From NCBI GenBank assembly GCA_030740415.1, contig JASLXI010000058.1, positions 1 to 6,406 on the forward strand: 6,406 nucleotides of DNA. Direction: 5' to 3'. Positions within the stretch are counted from its first letter, which is position 1; every line of letters begins with the position of its first letter. The position numbers were made by a program, and so were the translations under genes. Positions 1 through 5,593 of the stretch are shown one piece after another. The notes under the pieces are model-generated. The model was not told where the DNA came from. It saw only the letters and a program-made list of their open reading frames with translations, and made no database searches. The stretch is from Dehalococcoidia bacterium (GTDB taxonomy: Bacteria > Chloroflexota > Dehalococcoidia > UBA2985).

Positions 1-58
1 GATGGATGTGATCGTGGTGAGACTATCGAGGCCCAATAGTTATGAGCCTAGAAGCAGA
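1..58. other. Window edge, no assignable gene
   Basis: No recognisable coding sequence lies here. One plus-strand frame is open from base 2 and continues past base 120, but its translation is rich in Arg and Trp and resembles nothing I know. It also runs across the promoter and ribosome binding site of the next gene. It may be intergenic or the tail of an unseen gene. Confidence 0.4.
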
Positions 59-88
59 TTGACCGCCCTACAGAAGCAAGCGTATACT
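59..88 (+). promoter_or_regulatory. Sigma-70-type promoter of the GlcG-family gene
   Basis: A -35 box TTGACC (59-64) and a -10 box TATACT (83-88) each match the consensus at five of six positions and are separated by 18 bases. Transcription would start near 95, giving a 5' leader of about 30 bases that contains GGAGGT at 111-116, seven bases before the ATG at 124. The arrangement closely resembles the promoter of the small zinc-finger gene at 3469-3498. Confidence 0.65.
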
Positions 89-123
89 CCCGTCGTCCAG
101 AACCTTATTTGGAGGTGGATGGT

Positions 124-519
124 ATGGCTATGACACTGAGCGAAGCACAGAAGATACTGGAAGCGGCTCAGACCAACGCCGACTTTTTAGGCGTAAAGGC
201 GAGCATATGCATTGTGGACCCCCAAGGTAATCCAGTGGCGTTGGCACGCATGGATGGTGCACGCTTCTTTACGGGGGATGTGGCCCGTGGCAAGGCAATG
301 GTTTCCGCTTTCTTCGGCCAGCCAAGCGGAGCGCTTGCGGAAAGAGCAGGCTCTCCTTTCTTCGCTTCGTTTAACCAGATGAACGGAGGTCGTCTCTTCT
401 TTGTCCAGGGGGCGTTACCCATCAGCAAGGATGGGGAAAACGTCGGTGCCATTGGCGTCAGCGGCGGCAGTGCCCAACAGGACGAGGATATTGCGAAGGC
501 AGGGCTAGACACCCTCTAG
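124..519 (+). CDS. GlcG/HbpS-family (DUF336) protein, putative heme or small-ligand binder
   Basis: This 131-residue protein fills the whole GlcG/HbpS domain. An N-terminal helix (LSEAQKILEAAQ) is followed by the strand CIVDPQGNPVALARMDGA, the helical stretch DVARGKAMVSAFFG, and the C-terminal signature VGAIGVSGGSAQQDEDIAKAG. That order is diagnostic of the family, and the length is normal. Known members include HbpS of Streptomyces, which binds heme and is extracellular, and GlcG proteins encoded with glycolate-use genes; most members have no proven role. No signal peptide is visible, so a cytoplasmic location is inferred. I chose ATG 124 because GGAGGT at 111-116 is correctly spaced from it; an upstream TTG at 109 overlaps that site and is unlikely. 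The gene appears monocistronic, with its own promoter, and ends inside a hairpin. The family call is firm; ligand and function are unknown. Confidence 0.88.
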   Translation: MAMTLSEAQKILEAAQTNADFLGVKASICIVDPQGNPVALARMDGARFFTGDVARGKAMVSAFFGQPSGALAERAGSPFFASFNQMNGGRLFFVQGALPISKDGENVGAIGVSGGSAQQDEDIAKAGLDTL

Positions 520-523
520 CCCT
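501..523 (+). terminator. Perfect hairpin over the stop codon of the GlcG-family gene
   Basis: AGGGCTAG (501-508) and CTAGCCCT (516-523) are perfect inverted repeats of 8 bases with a 7-base loop, and the TAG stop (517-519) lies in the 3' arm. No T-run follows on either strand, so this is not a classical intrinsic terminator. It could mark the mRNA 3' end, slow RNA decay, or act as a weak bidirectional block between two convergent genes. Confidence 0.4.
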
Positions 524-591
524 GAGCAGCTTGGTAGAGCCATCCACTTCCCGCATTCTCAGCGTGGGTAACTGGTTATGTTGGGACCTCT

Positions 592-1299
592 CTAAAGACC
601 TTGGTTTTCTGCCTGGAGCGTGAGTGAGTATCCCCCAGCTTCTTCCCGGAGATTCAAGTCCTGGGTCCGTGGATACAATTGCAATGTATCCTTGAGCCTC
701 GACATGCGAGATGCTAGGGAATAGGGTTGTCCATGGTAATCTTCGCCCCAGATGCTATCCATTAGTTCCTGGTTTGCAACGACTCTACGTGCATTGGTGG
801 TGAGATGATAGAAGATCTGGTATTCCGTGGACCCCAGTCTTATTAGTTCCCTATTGGCATGGACCTCGCCGTCTCTAGAATTGATAACCAGGTCTCCTTG
901 TCTCAAAATCACCTCCACATCCCTCAGACAGGTCATCTGGACGCGGCGAAGGATGGTATAGATCCTCTCCAGCATCTCCTCAGGCTTGAACAGCTCGACA
1001 ATATAGTCGTCGGCTTCTAGCTCCAGTTTCCTGATAACATACTCTCTGTTGTCCCTCACCATGAGCATAGCAACCGGGACGTCGGAGAAGCTCCTGATAA
1101 AAGAGCACACTTCAAAGCCGTCGATGTCTGGCAACCCAATGTCCAGGATCACCATATCGGGTTCCTCTGTTCTTGCCAACTGTACCCCAAGCTTACCAGT
1201 GAGGGTGCTCTGTACTTTGGCATCGGGCCAGCGTATACCGAGGCTTAAGGATACACCCTCAAATATATCTATATCGTCTTCGATTACCAGGATGTTCAC
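592..1299 (-). CDS. OmpR/PhoB-family response regulator with an atypical receiver
   Basis: The protein has 235 residues. Residues 1-120 are a receiver domain with acidic pocket E7-D8-D9 and phospho-acceptor D53 in the context MVILDIGLPDIDGFE. Residues about 130-228 are a winged-helix DNA-binding domain (LGSTEYQIFYHLTTNARRVVANQELMDSIWG, ending GGYSL). Members normally dimerise on phosphorylation by a partner histidine kinase and bind promoter DNA. Here the usual switch Thr in the MLTARD-like motif is Met80, and the near-invariant Lys-Pro after ADDYxV is Glu102-Leu103. Loss of that Lys normally impairs phospho-signalling, so constitutive or phosphorylation-independent action is plausible. Translation starts at GTG 1299; AGGGGG lies 5 bases upstream and no other start is near. 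No kinase gene is adjacent, and the gene is convergent with the GlcG-family gene. The family is certain; the regulated genes are unknown. Confidence 0.93.
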   Translation of the reverse strand: MNILVIEDDIDIFEGVSLSLGIRWPDAKVQSTLTGKLGVQLARTEEPDMVILDIGLPDIDGFEVCSFIRSFSDVPVAMLMVRDNREYVIRKLELEADDYIVELFKPEEMLERIYTILRRVQMTCLRDVEVILRQGDLVINSRDGEVHANRELIRLGSTEYQIFYHLTTNARRVVANQELMDSIWGEDYHGQPYSLASRMSRLKDTLQLYPRTQDLNLREEAGGYSLTLQAENQGL

Positions 1300-1322
1300 G
1301 GGATCCCCCTACCCTGTTGATT

Positions 1323-1335
1323 GCCATCTGATGGC
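1323..1335. repeat. Perfect palindrome upstream of the response regulator
   Basis: GCCATC and GATGGC flank a single T, lying 24 bases upstream of the regulator's GTG start. It could be an operator for autoregulation. OmpR-type regulators usually bind direct rather than inverted repeats, so the role is uncertain. Confidence 0.3.
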
Positions 1336-1592
1336 CTCTATTAGTTTACCCTATATGTGTGCGTCGGAAATCATAGCCCGAGAATGTGACGAAGGGTGTA
1401 AACATCCAGTTAATTTGTGTGCAGAATATGTAACAGAGGGTAAAGATATGGGGATAGCAGAGGATGTACGGTAGGAGGCAGGAAATCCTGTACACTGGCG
1501 GACGCAAATGTACGTACAGTGTGCTGGTGATGTAAGGCGGACTGCCAGAGTGTAGCTGTTTTTCACCCAATAGCCTTGCTATATAGGCAGGC

Positions 1593-1621
1593 TTTCCACC
1601 GTGTACCAATACATATATACT
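1593..1621 (+). promoter_or_regulatory. Putative promoter of moaD-moaE
   Basis: TTTCCA (1593-1598) as -35 and TATACT (1616-1621) as -10 are separated by the optimal 17 bases. Transcription would begin near 1628, leaving about 24 bases before the TTG start of moaD, with GAGGGT at 1641-1646 as the ribosome binding site. The -35 box is only a four-of-six match. Confidence 0.5.
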
Positions 1622-1651
1622 TTACGTAATGGACGGTATTGAGGGTCTATC

Positions 1652-1900
1652 TTGAAGGTATCGGTACGCTTCTTTGCCCTTTACCGAGAGAGAGCGGGCG
1701 TTTCCCAAACCGAGGTTGAGTTGCCGGAAGGCGCTACACCGAATGAGCTACTGATACAGCTTCGGAGCGAGTACAGTTCTCTGCCTATGTCGGATTCAGT
1801 CCTCATCGCTGTAAACTCGGAGTACGCACGTCCGGAGGCCCCATTGCATGAGGGTGATGAGGTAGCTTTCATACCGCCGGTCAGCGGAGGACAGACATGA
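1652..1900 (+). CDS. moaD: MoaD, small subunit of molybdopterin synthase
   Basis: This 82-residue ubiquitin-fold protein is the sulfur carrier of molybdopterin synthase. Its C-terminal Gly is adenylated and thiocarboxylated, then inserted into MoaE to supply the dithiolene sulfurs of molybdenum cofactor. Family features are the start KVSVRFFALYRERAG, the central LPEGATPNELL, the EGDEVAFIPPVSGG segment, and the Gly-Gly at 79-80. Translation starts at TTG 1652, five bases after GAGGGT; no ATG fits. The odd feature is the end: MoaD normally stops at Gly-Gly, but here Gln-Thr follows before the TGA. The Gly-Gly codons GGAGGA also serve as the moaE ribosome binding site. A two-residue tail should block activation unless removed, as happens to the QbsE sulfur carrier, which is trimmed by a JAMM-type protease. 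Identity is firm; activity as encoded is uncertain. No moaA, moaC or moeB is in view. Confidence 0.92.
   Translation: MKVSVRFFALYRERAGVSQTEVELPEGATPNELLIQLRSEYSSLPMSDSVLIAVNSEYARPEAPLHEGDEVAFIPPVSGGQT
1886..1899 (+). promoter_or_regulatory. moaE ribosome binding site inside moaD, with start/stop overlap
   Basis: GGAGGA (1886-1891) is both the Gly79-Gly80 codons of moaD and a strong Shine-Dalgarno site, 5 bases before the moaE ATG (1897). The ATG overlaps the moaD TGA as ATGA. This predicts translational coupling and roughly equal production of the two subunits, which form an alpha2-beta2 complex. Confidence 0.85.
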
Positions 1901-2331
1901 TATATATCACCTCTGAGCCCTTGAGCCCTCAGGCGGTAACCGATCTGGTCTGCAAAGGCAGCAACGGTGCCGTGATCACTTTTCTGGGCACCACCCGCGA
2001 CTTCTCCGAGGGCAGAGACGTTCTCTACTTGGAGTACGAGGCGTACCAACCCATGGCAGAGAATATGCTGCACCAAATTGTGGAAGAAGTCCGGGAGCGA
2101 TGGGGTATAGAGGACATGGCCGTAGCTCATCGTATTGGAAGGCTAGAGGTTGGAGAGATCAGCCTGGTGGTGGCCCTGGCCTCCCCTCATCGCAAGGAAG
2201 CCTTTGAAGCATCCCAATACGCTATGGACAGAATCAAAGAGGTGGTCCCCATCTGGAAAAAAGAGGTGTTCCAGGGTGGGGAGGCCTGGATTGGCAGCCC
2301 AGAGGAGGAAGCTACTACTCCCACACCTTAG
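1897..2331 (+). CDS. moaE: MoaE, large catalytic subunit of molybdopterin synthase
   Basis: This 144-residue cytoplasmic enzyme converts cyclic pyranopterin monophosphate to molybdopterin using sulfur carried by MoaD. Family motifs appear in order: GAVITFLGTTRD (24-35), YLEYEAYQPMAENML (44-58), HRIGRLEVGE (78-87), SPHRKEAFEA (96-105) and DRIKEVVPIWKKE (111-123). Lys114 and Lys121 align by motif with the active-site lysines 119 and 126 of the E. coli enzyme, and His98-Arg99 is the conserved HR pair. Length is normal for the family; the last ten or so residues are acidic and Thr/Pro-rich and probably disordered. It is coupled to moaD by an ATGA overlap. Its stop codon lies one base from the stop of the convergent next gene, leaving no room for a dedicated terminator. 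All expected residues are present and identity is firm. Confidence 0.96.
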   Translation: MIYITSEPLSPQAVTDLVCKGSNGAVITFLGTTRDFSEGRDVLYLEYEAYQPMAENMLHQIVEEVRERWGIEDMAVAHRIGRLEVGEISLVVALASPHRKEAFEASQYAMDRIKEVVPIWKKEVFQGGEAWIGSPEEEATTPTP

Positions 2332-2332
2332 C

Positions 2333-3352
2333 TTAGAGCCCCAGAGAACTGTAAAGAGCTTCCCAGTCGCCGTGCTGAGACATGAGTTCCTGGAACTGGT
2401 CATGCTTCATTGGATGGTCGAAGAGGACCCTCTCTTGGAGGGACTCGAGGGCTGAGGCAGTGTTGAGGGTATCTGCCTCAACCTGTATGAGAGGCACCTC
2501 TTGTTCCCCTGCCTCGTACTTGACGTACTGAATGAGGGGATGTCCTCCTGTAAGCACTAGACAACTGGTAGCAGTCTTAAGCGCAGCCATCTGAATATCT
2601 GGCCTGTCACCCCTGACGATAACCGCTTTGTTTGTGAACCGCTCAAAGTACAACACTCCCCAGTCCAGAATCATGCCTCCAATGAGGTAGTGCTCCACCA
2701 AGTTATCCCGTTTCTTTTCCAAATTAAGGAATTTGCCGTCAAGGTGCCGGGCCAACTGCCCCACGCTGACACCAAGGAGACGCCGATCCTCCGGTATGGA
2801 AGCAAGCACCTTAATTCCTTCGGCTTCTATGCTTGGGACCAGCTGGGCCTTCACTTCCCGGAGCTTATAACGGGTGATTCCGTTGAGGACTATCCCCGCC
2901 AGCCTGTCTCCAAAGAGTTGTTTCGCTTTGAGGATATCCTCTAAACCGAGGCCAGAGGTGTAGCCCATCACAACAATAACAGCGGCATCTATATCCTCGG
3001 CCATGTGTTTGGAGGCAGATCCAAGGGGGTCTGCTATACTGCTCAGGCCCTCTACTATGGAGATTTCTGCCCCGGCCGTTGCCTCCTTGAACGCGTCCGT
3101 CGCCTGGGCCACTTGCAATTCACCACCCTGAGACAGGCCCATCGGCCAGGCCGCGTCCTCTGGCCCCTGGACACTGGCTGCCTGCCTGAGAATCTGGACA
3201 TCCGGATCCGTCTCCCCCGTCTGAGATTGCAAGCAAAAGGGCTTGAACAGGGCCACCTTTTTGCCCTCTCGGGACAGGTGGTTAGCCAAGGTGATACATA
3301 AGGCGGTCTTGCCTGCCCTTGCTCGGTCTGAAGTTATATACAGTGTTACCAT
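2333..3352 (-). CDS. BioD-like P-loop and DRTGG-domain protein ('phosphotransacetylase family')
   Basis: This is a 339-residue two-domain protein. Residues 1-205 resemble the dethiobiotin synthetase/cobyrinate synthase P-loop fold (AAA_26): TLYITSDRARAGKTALCITLA holds the Walker A loop (8-16), VALFKPF (33-39) follows, SIVEGLSS (98-105) is the Walker B-like strand, and AAVIVVMGYTSGLG and AGIVLNGI are the later core strands. Residues about 215-325 form a DRTGG domain with VIVRGDRPDIQMAALKT (244-260) and CLVLTGGHP (264-272). The same pair of domains forms the N-terminal half of large phosphotransacetylases such as E. coli Pta, where it regulates activity. The catalytic PTA_PTB domain is absent, so acetyl-phosphate chemistry is not supported despite the common database label. 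A nucleotide-binding regulatory or ligase-like role is an inference. ATG 3352 is preceded by only a weak AGGG but by an extended -10 promoter. The gene is monocistronic and convergent with moaE. Confidence 0.85.
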   Translation of the reverse strand: MVTLYITSDRARAGKTALCITLANHLSREGKKVALFKPFCLQSQTGETDPDVQILRQAASVQGPEDAAWPMGLSQGGELQVAQATDAFKEATAGAEISIVEGLSSIADPLGSASKHMAEDIDAAVIVVMGYTSGLGLEDILKAKQLFGDRLAGIVLNGITRYKLREVKAQLVPSIEAEGIKVLASIPEDRRLLGVSVGQLARHLDGKFLNLEKKRDNLVEHYLIGGMILDWGVLYFERFTNKAVIVRGDRPDIQMAALKTATSCLVLTGGHPLIQYVKYEAGEQEVPLIQVEADTLNTASALESLQERVLFDHPMKHDQFQELMSQHGDWEALYSSLGL

Positions 3353-3395
3353 GCAGACGTGCCCTGCCGTCTTCTAGGATTCGGAAGCGCCGTGA

Positions 3396-3404
3396 ATTAT
3401 AACA
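3396..3404 (-). promoter_or_regulatory. Extended -10 promoter of the P-loop/DRTGG gene
   Basis: Read on the minus strand this is TGTTATAAT, a consensus TATAAT with the TGN extension. The start site would be near 3389, about 36 bases upstream of the ATG. No good -35 box is seen, as expected for extended -10 promoters. Confidence 0.55.
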
Positions 3405-3468
3405 CAGAAGCCCCGGGGGTTGCATTTGTCGTCTGCTTGATTAGTTGTGTAACTGCACCTGTTCATGA

Positions 3469-3498
3469 TTGACCGTGACGATCCTAAAGGAATAGAAT
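3469..3498 (+). promoter_or_regulatory. Promoter of the small SWIM zinc-finger gene
   Basis: TTGACC (3469-3474) and TAGAAT (3493-3498) are separated by 18 bases, with the same -35 hexamer and spacing as the GlcG-family promoter. The start site would be near 3505. This places the promoter inside any reading frame begun at 3465 and so supports translation from ATG 3534. Confidence 0.6.
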
Positions 3499-3533
3499 TG
3501 AGGTGGCAGTCATACCGTTGCAAAGGAGCATGT

Positions 3534-3764
3534 ATGAACTCTAGCGTGATTGGTAAGATAGAAAAGGCCAAGAGGTATGCCGAGGAAAAGGGTCGAGTGA
3601 CTTTCAATAGCTTTGTGGCCGATTTCAAGGGAGAGAACGACGATCATCGACTTGAGTACCATGAAGGGACTCTCGTTTGCTCCTGCCTCTTCTTCGTCGG
3701 TCATAGCTTCTGCAGTCATTCTATGGCACTTCAGCGTATCCTGGAGGATATGCTTCCTGTGTAG
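3534..3764 (+). CDS. Small SWIM-type zinc-finger protein
   Basis: This 76-residue basic/aromatic protein has a charged N-terminal helix (SSVIGKIEKAKRYAEEKGRVTF), a short beta-rich middle (SFVADFKGE to EYHEGTLVC), and a SWIM finger. The finger is C49-S-C51, eight residues, then C60-S-H62, fitting the CxC-Xn-CxH zinc pattern, followed by a closing helix (SMALQRILEDML). SWIM fingers bind DNA or protein in transposases, SWI2/SNF2-associated proteins and MEK kinases. Here the finger stands almost alone with no enzymatic domain. ATG 3534 is preferred because GGAG (3525-3528) lies five bases upstream and the promoter overlaps the earlier in-frame start. I recall similar small proteins in Chloroflexota with the same layout, but cannot name a function. 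It is divergent from the P-loop/DRTGG gene and convergent with thrS. The motif is plain; the role is unknown. Confidence 0.8.
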   Translation: MNSSVIGKIEKAKRYAEEKGRVTFNSFVADFKGENDDHRLEYHEGTLVCSCLFFVGHSFCSHSMALQRILEDMLPV

Positions 3765-3836
3765 GCAGTACCTTAGACCTAGACCGGGCCTTAGCTGCTT
3801 TCGGAGTAGGCTTTAGGACTCGGCAGGGTCAATAGC

Positions 3837-5588
3837 TCATGCCTTGGCATCTATGGCTTCTTGAATGAGCACTATTGCTTCGGCGAGTGGTTTTGGGCCC
3901 ATGTCCTGGCCGTCGCGCAGGCGCACGGCGACGGAGTTGGAGTCCGTTTCCTTGTCTCCCACTACCATCATGTAGGGAATCTTCTGTAACTGGGCGTGCC
4001 TGATCTTTGCGTTCATGCGCTCGGAGCGGTCATCCACCTCTGCTCGAATGTCCTTCTCCTTTAGGCTTTTCTCCACCAGACGAGCATAGTCCAGGTGGCG
4101 GTCCGCGATAGGGATTACCACCGCCTGAACGGGAGCGAGCCAAGTGGGAAATGCTCCGGCATAGTGCTCTATCAGCACACCAAGGAACCGTTCCAGGCTC
4201 CCCAGCAAGGCGCGGTGAAGCACCACGGGTCGCTGGCGACTGCCATCCTCAGCCATGTACTCCAAGTCAAAGCGCTCTGGTAGGCTGTAGTCGAGCTGGA
4301 AGGTGCCAAGCTGCCACTCCCGTCCCAGGGCATCAGGGACAAAGAAGTCGATCTTGGGACCATAAAAAGCGCCTTCACCCAGCATGAGCGTATATTCCAG
4401 TCTCTGGCCCTCCAGAGAATCGGCCAGCACCTTCTCAGCAAGGTCCCACTGTTGGTCTGTGCCTACGCGCTCTTCTGGCCGTAGGGAGAGGGTGATCCGC
4501 ACGTCGTCAAACCTGAGCAGTTTGTACGTCTCATCCAGGCTCTTTACAAAGGCTCGTATTTCGCTGTCCACCTGCTCTGGAGTGCAGAAGATGTGGGCAT
4601 CATCCTGGACGAAGGTCCTGGCCCGAGTGAGGCCCTGGATGACGCCGGACCGTTCGTATCGGTGCAGGCGACCGAAGTCTGCAAGTCGGACGGGCAGGTC
4701 GCGATACGAGTGGAGCTGTGCGCCGAAGATCATCGCATGAGCTGGGCAGTTCATAGGCTTAACACCGAACTCCCGTTCATCCTGCTCCACGATGTACATG
4801 TTTGCCAAATAGTGCTCGTAATGGCCGGAGCGCTTCCAGAGCTCAGTGTCAAAGATCTGGGGCGTGATGACCTCCGTGTAGCCGTTGGTCTTATAGATAC
4901 CTCGGATATACTCCACCAGAGCGTTGTATAGGATTGCACCCTTAGGAAGGAAGAATGGGCTAGCGGGGGCGATGGGATCGAACATGAACAGATCCAGTTC
5001 GCGTCCCAACCTGCGGTGGTCGCGGCGTTGGGCCTCCTCCAGACGCTCAAGGTGCCCTTCAAGGGCCTCACCTGTCTCAAAGGCAGTTCCGTAGATGCGC
5101 TGGAGCATGGGACGGTGCTCGTCGCCCCGCCAGTACGCGCCTGCGACATTTAGGAGCTTGTAAGCACTTATCTGTCCTGTGGAGTCCACGTGGGGTCCCT
5201 GGCAAAGGTCCGCGAAGTGGCCGTGGCGATAGATGCTGATGGCCTCGTTGGGAGGCAACTCATCGATAATCTCCAGCTTAAAGGGCTGCTCCGCGAACAT
5301 GTTTAGAGCGTCTTCTCGACTCAGCTCTTCCCGCTGAAACGGTAGGTCACTGGTGATTGTCTCACGTATGTAGGCATCGATGGCCTCTAGGTCTTCAGGG
5401 GTGAACGGACGGGAGACCTGGAAGTCGTAGTAGAAACCATCGTCGGTGGGTGGACCGATGGCCAGCTTGGCCTCCGGGAAAAGATGGACCACCGCGTCAG
5501 CCATGATGTGGGAGGCGGAATGGCGCATGCGGTGACGGTATTCAATTAGATCTGATATGTTGCTGTGGGAAGGAGAATCGGAAGACAT
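3837..5588 (-). CDS. thrS: Threonyl-tRNA synthetase lacking the TGS domain
   Basis: This 583-residue class II synthetase charges tRNA-Thr in the cytoplasm; residue numbers here count from the TTG codon just upstream, one more than from the ATG. The N2 editing domain holds H24-SAS-H28 and C130-QGP-H134, matching the HxxxH and CxxxH residues that hydrolyse Ser-tRNA-Thr. The catalytic core has motif 1 around TPQIFDTELWKRSGHYEHY, the zinc ligands C282 (MNCPAH), H333 (DDAHIF) and H459 (VLHRALLGS), and motif 2 (RYERSGVIQGLTRARTF). An anticodon-binding domain follows from about 485 (VQAVVIPIADRH). The roughly 60-residue N-terminal TGS domain of the 642-residue E. coli enzyme is absent, and the protein begins almost directly at the editing domain. 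ATG 5588 is chosen because GGAGGTGA (5601-5594) precedes it at ideal spacing. That site is buried in a leader hairpin, suggesting translational control. No infC-rpmI-rplT genes follow. Identity is certain. Confidence 0.97.
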   Translation of the reverse strand: MSSDSPSHSNISDLIEYRHRMRHSASHIMADAVVHLFPEAKLAIGPPTDDGFYYDFQVSRPFTPEDLEAIDAYIRETITSDLPFQREELSREDALNMFAEQPFKLEIIDELPPNEAISIYRHGHFADLCQGPHVDSTGQISAYKLLNVAGAYWRGDEHRPMLQRIYGTAFETGEALEGHLERLEEAQRRDHRRLGRELDLFMFDPIAPASPFFLPKGAILYNALVEYIRGIYKTNGYTEVITPQIFDTELWKRSGHYEHYLANMYIVEQDEREFGVKPMNCPAHAMIFGAQLHSYRDLPVRLADFGRLHRYERSGVIQGLTRARTFVQDDAHIFCTPEQVDSEIRAFVKSLDETYKLLRFDDVRITLSLRPEERVGTDQQWDLAEKVLADSLEGQRLEYTLMLGEGAFYGPKIDFFVPDALGREWQLGTFQLDYSLPERFDLEYMAEDGSRQRPVVLHRALLGSLERFLGVLIEHYAGAFPTWLAPVQAVVIPIADRHLDYARLVEKSLKEKDIRAEVDDRSERMNAKIRHAQLQKIPYMMVVGDKETDSNSVAVRLRDGQDMGPKPLAEAIVLIQEAIDAKA

Positions 5589-5593
5589 CAAAT

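Larger units (their letters stand above)
1300..1651. other. 352-base divergent intergenic region
   Basis: This gap separates the response regulator (leftward) from moaD (rightward). Open frames within it are short, low-complexity in style and resemble no protein. It holds the palindromes GCCATC-T-GATGGC (1323-1335) and TGTACGTACA (1509-1518), the word TGTGTGC twice exactly 60 bases apart (1356 and 1416), and the moaD promoter at its right end. For the regulator I see only a poor minus-strand candidate, TAAACT as -10 with TTTCCG as -35. No RNA gene or known riboswitch is recognisable. Confidence 0.6.

Noticed and set aside
109..123. TTG 109 as the start of the GlcG-family gene
   Set aside because: The codon overlaps the GGAGGT site that properly serves ATG 124.
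1049..1609. Plus- and minus-strand open frames over the regulator start and the following gap
   Set aside because: They are antisense to a certain gene or made of low-complexity Cys/Ser/Tyr-rich sequence, with no similarity and no ribosome binding site.
3465..3533. Upstream start at 3465 for the SWIM protein
   Set aside because: The added 23 residues fall over a good promoter (TTGACC/TAGAAT), and a well-spaced GGAG precedes ATG 3534.
3774..3785. Tandem TAGACC TAGACC between the SWIM gene and thrS
   Set aside because: Two six-base copies in a short convergent gap are too little to support a repeat element.
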